The translations under genes and the position numbers were made by a program. From Methanomassiliicoccales archaeon (GTDB taxonomy: Archaea > Thermoplasmatota > Thermoplasmata > Methanomassiliicoccales > UBA472), in contig DATKZX010000002.1 in NCBI GenBank assembly GCA_035527755.1, forward strand, positions 1-64,000: DNA of 64,000 nt, in the 5' to 3' direction. The notes under the pieces are model-generated. The model ran no database searches. It was not told the origin of the DNA and saw only the letters and a list, made by a program, of their open reading frames with translations. This document shows positions 62,084-64,000 of the stretch, piece after piece; positions within the stretch are counted from its first letter, which is position 1; every line of letters begins with the position of its first letter.

Positions 62084-63049
62084 ATGTCCATGTCTTTTAA
62101 CTCCTATTTCGCCGGTGGTCCAACACCCAAATTTAACGCTTTTCACATTTGGAAGGCGCACCAGATCGTGACAAAGGAAGGACCCATAGGGCGAAAGGCT
62201 TTAGCCGAACTACTTCAGATCGGAGAGGGAAGCACTCGGACCATCCTAGACAAGATGATGCGGGAGGGGTCCATAGAAAGCTCCAGGCTGGGCATCACCA
62301 TCACCGATCGCGGCAGACACAAGCTGGAGAATTCTGGGATCGAGGCACGTCGGGTGGACCTATCGGACCTTACGCTCGGAAAATTCAACTGCGCCGTACT
62401 GGTAAAGGGGATGGCCTCCAGAGTTAAACTGGGTTGCGAACAGAGGGATGAGGCGGTGCGGGCTGGAGCCATGGGGGCCACGACATTGCTGGTAAGCCAT
62501 GATCGTATCGTCTTCCCAGGCGATGAGGAGTTCCCAGAACAAAATCTGGTAGCTCCGTTGCGCAATTATTTCCGCATGGACGATGGGGATGTGATCATAA
62601 TAGGCTCGGCATTTAGTTACGATGCTGCGGAGAAAGGGGCGGTGACCGCAGCGCTTTCGTTGGGAAATCTGAGCAAGAGGTGCTGGAACGAAGGTACCAA
62701 TATTTTGAGCCAGGATACGGAGGCAGACGACCTGCGCTGTTTGGCTTTGGCGATTCATGAGCTCATAGGAAGATTACCGGTGACCATGCGTAGCCGGAAC
62801 CATGAGGGCGTTCGATGCGAGGACGGTGATGTCGTCGATACGAATTTCACCGGCCCAATGCTGGAGGAATCGATGAGGAAAGGCACCATCATCAGAAGGA
62901 TCTCCACCAGTGGGCCATACCGTGGTCTGCCGGTGATCGCCGTTCCGATCATGAGAAAGAGGGAGGCCATTGCGGTCATGGCCACTCTGGACCTTGGCAA
63001 AGGTACGCCCATTGAACTTCTGGAACGGCTGGCCCGGACCCGCGTTTAG
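62084..63049 (+). CDS. Winged-helix regulator with C-terminal DUF2111-like domain
   Basis: 321 residues from ATG 62084 (the frame opens at 62057, but that lies across the palindrome/TATA). N-terminal winged helix (about 15-90, ALAELLQIGEGSTRTILDKMMREGSIES...ITITDRGRHKLE), a middle region resembling DUF4443, and a C-terminal domain (about 210-321, AIHELIGRLPVTMRSR...VDTNFTGPMLEESM...GLPVIAVPI) like the methanogen protein DUF2111. Opposite atwA, with a palindrome at its promoter, it is a candidate regulator of MCR activation genes. 4-nt convergent overlap with the next gene. Confidence 0.75.
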   Translation: MSMSFNSYFAGGPTPKFNAFHIWKAHQIVTKEGPIGRKALAELLQIGEGSTRTILDKMMREGSIESSRLGITITDRGRHKLENSGIEARRVDLSDLTLGKFNCAVLVKGMASRVKLGCEQRDEAVRAGAMGATTLLVSHDRIVFPGDEEFPEQNLVAPLRNYFRMDDGDVIIIGSAFSYDAAEKGAVTAALSLGNLSKRCWNEGTNILSQDTEADDLRCLALAIHELIGRLPVTMRSRNHEGVRCEDGDVVDTNFTGPMLEESMRKGTIIRRISTSGPYRGLPVIAVPIMRKREAIAVMATLDLGKGTPIELLERLARTRV

Positions 63050-64000
63050 AAGTAATACCAAATGCTGCGGTAGTCGTCGATGTTCTCTCCCCTTTCCGCC
63101 AGCTTACCGAGGAAATCGAGGATCGGTACGTCTTGGTGGACGTAGGTTGACGCCACGGCAATCTTCTCCTCCCATGGATGGAACTCATAGACCCGTTCCC
63201 CTCGAGGGGTTATGGAGATGAGATCGTGGGCCTGCCATGCCCTGAGATGGTTCTTCCCCAGGGCTGGTATGTTGAACACCGGTTCGTCTGTGCGGCTGAG
63301 GCCGGGAATTATTCGGGCCTCTTCCTTCCGCTCCTGCAGGAGACGGGGGATCGGCACTCGATAGCTGGATGTCTCCTCCTTGCCCTTGGCATTGAAGGTG
63401 TAGTAGGGATCTATCCCGATGGATTTTAAGGCCTGTCGTAGGGCCACGGTCTCGAAGCGCCGGGCGTTCTCCATGGTGAAAACCTGTTGGTTGTATACCG
63501 ATATCCCCGACTTCCTCAATTTTTTGATACAGTCGGCCCCATCAGGCGTTATCTCGTAGGTATGCTCGAAATGGGTTACCAGGGCGAATTCACGATTGGG
63601 AGGGTCGTGCACCTCGGACACTATGTTTAGAAATCCCTCATCCACCCTCATAGGCAGGACAACTGGCACCCTGGTGCCCATTCTCACCCGTCGGACGTGT
63701 TTGATCTCCATCAGGCGTTTCATCAATTTGTGCAACATCCCGTTGGATAGTATGGCGGGATCACCTCCAGTGACCAGCACCTCGGTTACCGCTGGGTGTT
63801 CCTGGAACCATTCGATGGCTGCATCCAGTTTTTCAGGAGGAGCCATGGCATCTGGCGATAGTACCCCGTCTATCTCCCAGTTCCTCTGGCAATAGACGCA
63901 TATCTGGGCGCAGGTGTTGTAGGGCTTGAATATGGCTATCATCGGGTAGCGCCGAGTGACCAGATCGATCGGTGATGTATCGCGCTCCATCATGAAATCC
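63046..64000 (-). CDS. KamA-like radical SAM protein (partial, 5' end outside window)
   Basis: Visible part about 318 residues, without the N-terminal portion usual for lysine 2,3-aminomutase (about 415 aa). The SAM-binding Fe-S motif is CAQICVYC (Cx3Cx2C), followed by VTGGDPAI, the KamA-type GTRVPVVLPMRV, FEHTYEITPDGADCIKKLRKSGISVYNQQVF and DPYYTFNAKGKEET. It may be a 2,3-aminomutase or a related enzyme; methanogens use lysine 2,3-aminomutase for the osmolyte N-epsilon-acetyl-beta-lysine, but no acetyltransferase is in view. Confidence 0.85.
   Translation of the reverse strand, partial: DFMMERDTSPIDLVTRRYPMIAIFKPYNTCAQICVYCQRNWEIDGVLSPDAMAPPEKLDAAIEWFQEHPAVTEVLVTGGDPAILSNGMLHKLMKRLMEIKHVRRVRMGTRVPVVLPMRVDEGFLNIVSEVHDPPNREFALVTHFEHTYEITPDGADCIKKLRKSGISVYNQQVFTMENARRFETVALRQALKSIGIDPYYTFNAKGKEETSSYRVPIPRLLQERKEEARIIPGLSRTDEPVFNIPALGKNHLRAWQAHDLISITPRGERVYEFHPWEEKIAVASTYVHQDVPILDFLGKLAERGENIDDYRSIWYYF

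Overview
The window comes from a methanogenic archaeon with about 50% GC, most likely Thermoplasmatota of the Methanomassiliicoccales type. It carries an archaeal TATA-binding protein, a 20S proteasome beta subunit, the KH/beta-CASP termination nuclease FttA, a two-ribbon-helix-helix protein beside ftsZ, several DUF835 proteins, and a large set of genes known only from methanogens (Mmp3, 5, 6, 7, 15, 17, McrC, component A2). The phylum and order are inferred from gene content; no rRNA or mcrA is present to confirm them.

Layout. 1-7.2 kb: citrate synthase (cut by the window edge), a GyrI-like protein, an aminotransferase, a CDF metal exporter, a PRC-barrel protein, an HD phosphohydrolase and small unknowns. 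7.3-10.5 kb: a probable cell-division block, a double RHH regulator with TATGACA repeats around its promoter, followed by a short FtsZ without a T7 loop or C-terminal domain; then a COG3199 ATP-NAD kinase, an RNA-binding protein and tRNA-Leu(UAG). 10.5-13.4 kb: an AT-rich insert (DUF2254 protein, alpha/beta hydrolase, a decayed membrane gene) ending in a degraded 3' copy of that tRNA. 13.7-18.1 kb: TBP without a usual start codon, a possible UDG-like protein, CBS and DedA proteins, small membrane proteins and two pilin-like proteins. 18.1-24.1 kb: a U32 peptidase and a GspE/TadA plus TadC pair of the type IV pilus family. 24-31.9 kb: an FmdE-like protein, DUF2085, proteasome beta, FttA, an M32 carboxypeptidase, a Cys-containing winged-helix regulator facing a Cys-rich small protein, and a UbiA prenyltransferase.

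32-34.1 kb: tRNA-Leu(GAG) and a perfect 53-bp copy of its 3' half bracket a single AT-rich ORF, a second miniature tRNA-linked insertion; RNase P RNA follows. 34-46.4 kb: DUF835 proteins, an eIF2B-like isomerase, a MacB/FtsX-type ABC transporter, a second UbiA, TrpB2, a convergent DUF835 pair, a large STAND ATPase with TPRs, and an unannotated 55-residue membrane peptide. 46.5-52 kb: HAD phosphatase, RidA, the copper ATPase CopA with a tiny YHS protein, and an FAD-linked oxidase. 52-52.8 kb: no protein gene, but one or two structured RNA candidates.

53.7-62 kb holds the methyl-coenzyme M reductase activation cluster: mmp3-mmp6-mmp5-mmp15-mmp17-mmp7 as one tightly overlapped minus-strand operon, and mcrC downstream of atwA in another. 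An unknown plus-strand gene lies between the two operons. Opposite atwA is a winged-helix/DUF2111-like regulator with a perfect palindrome at its promoter, a plausible control point for the cluster. The window ends in a KamA-like radical SAM protein that runs off the edge.
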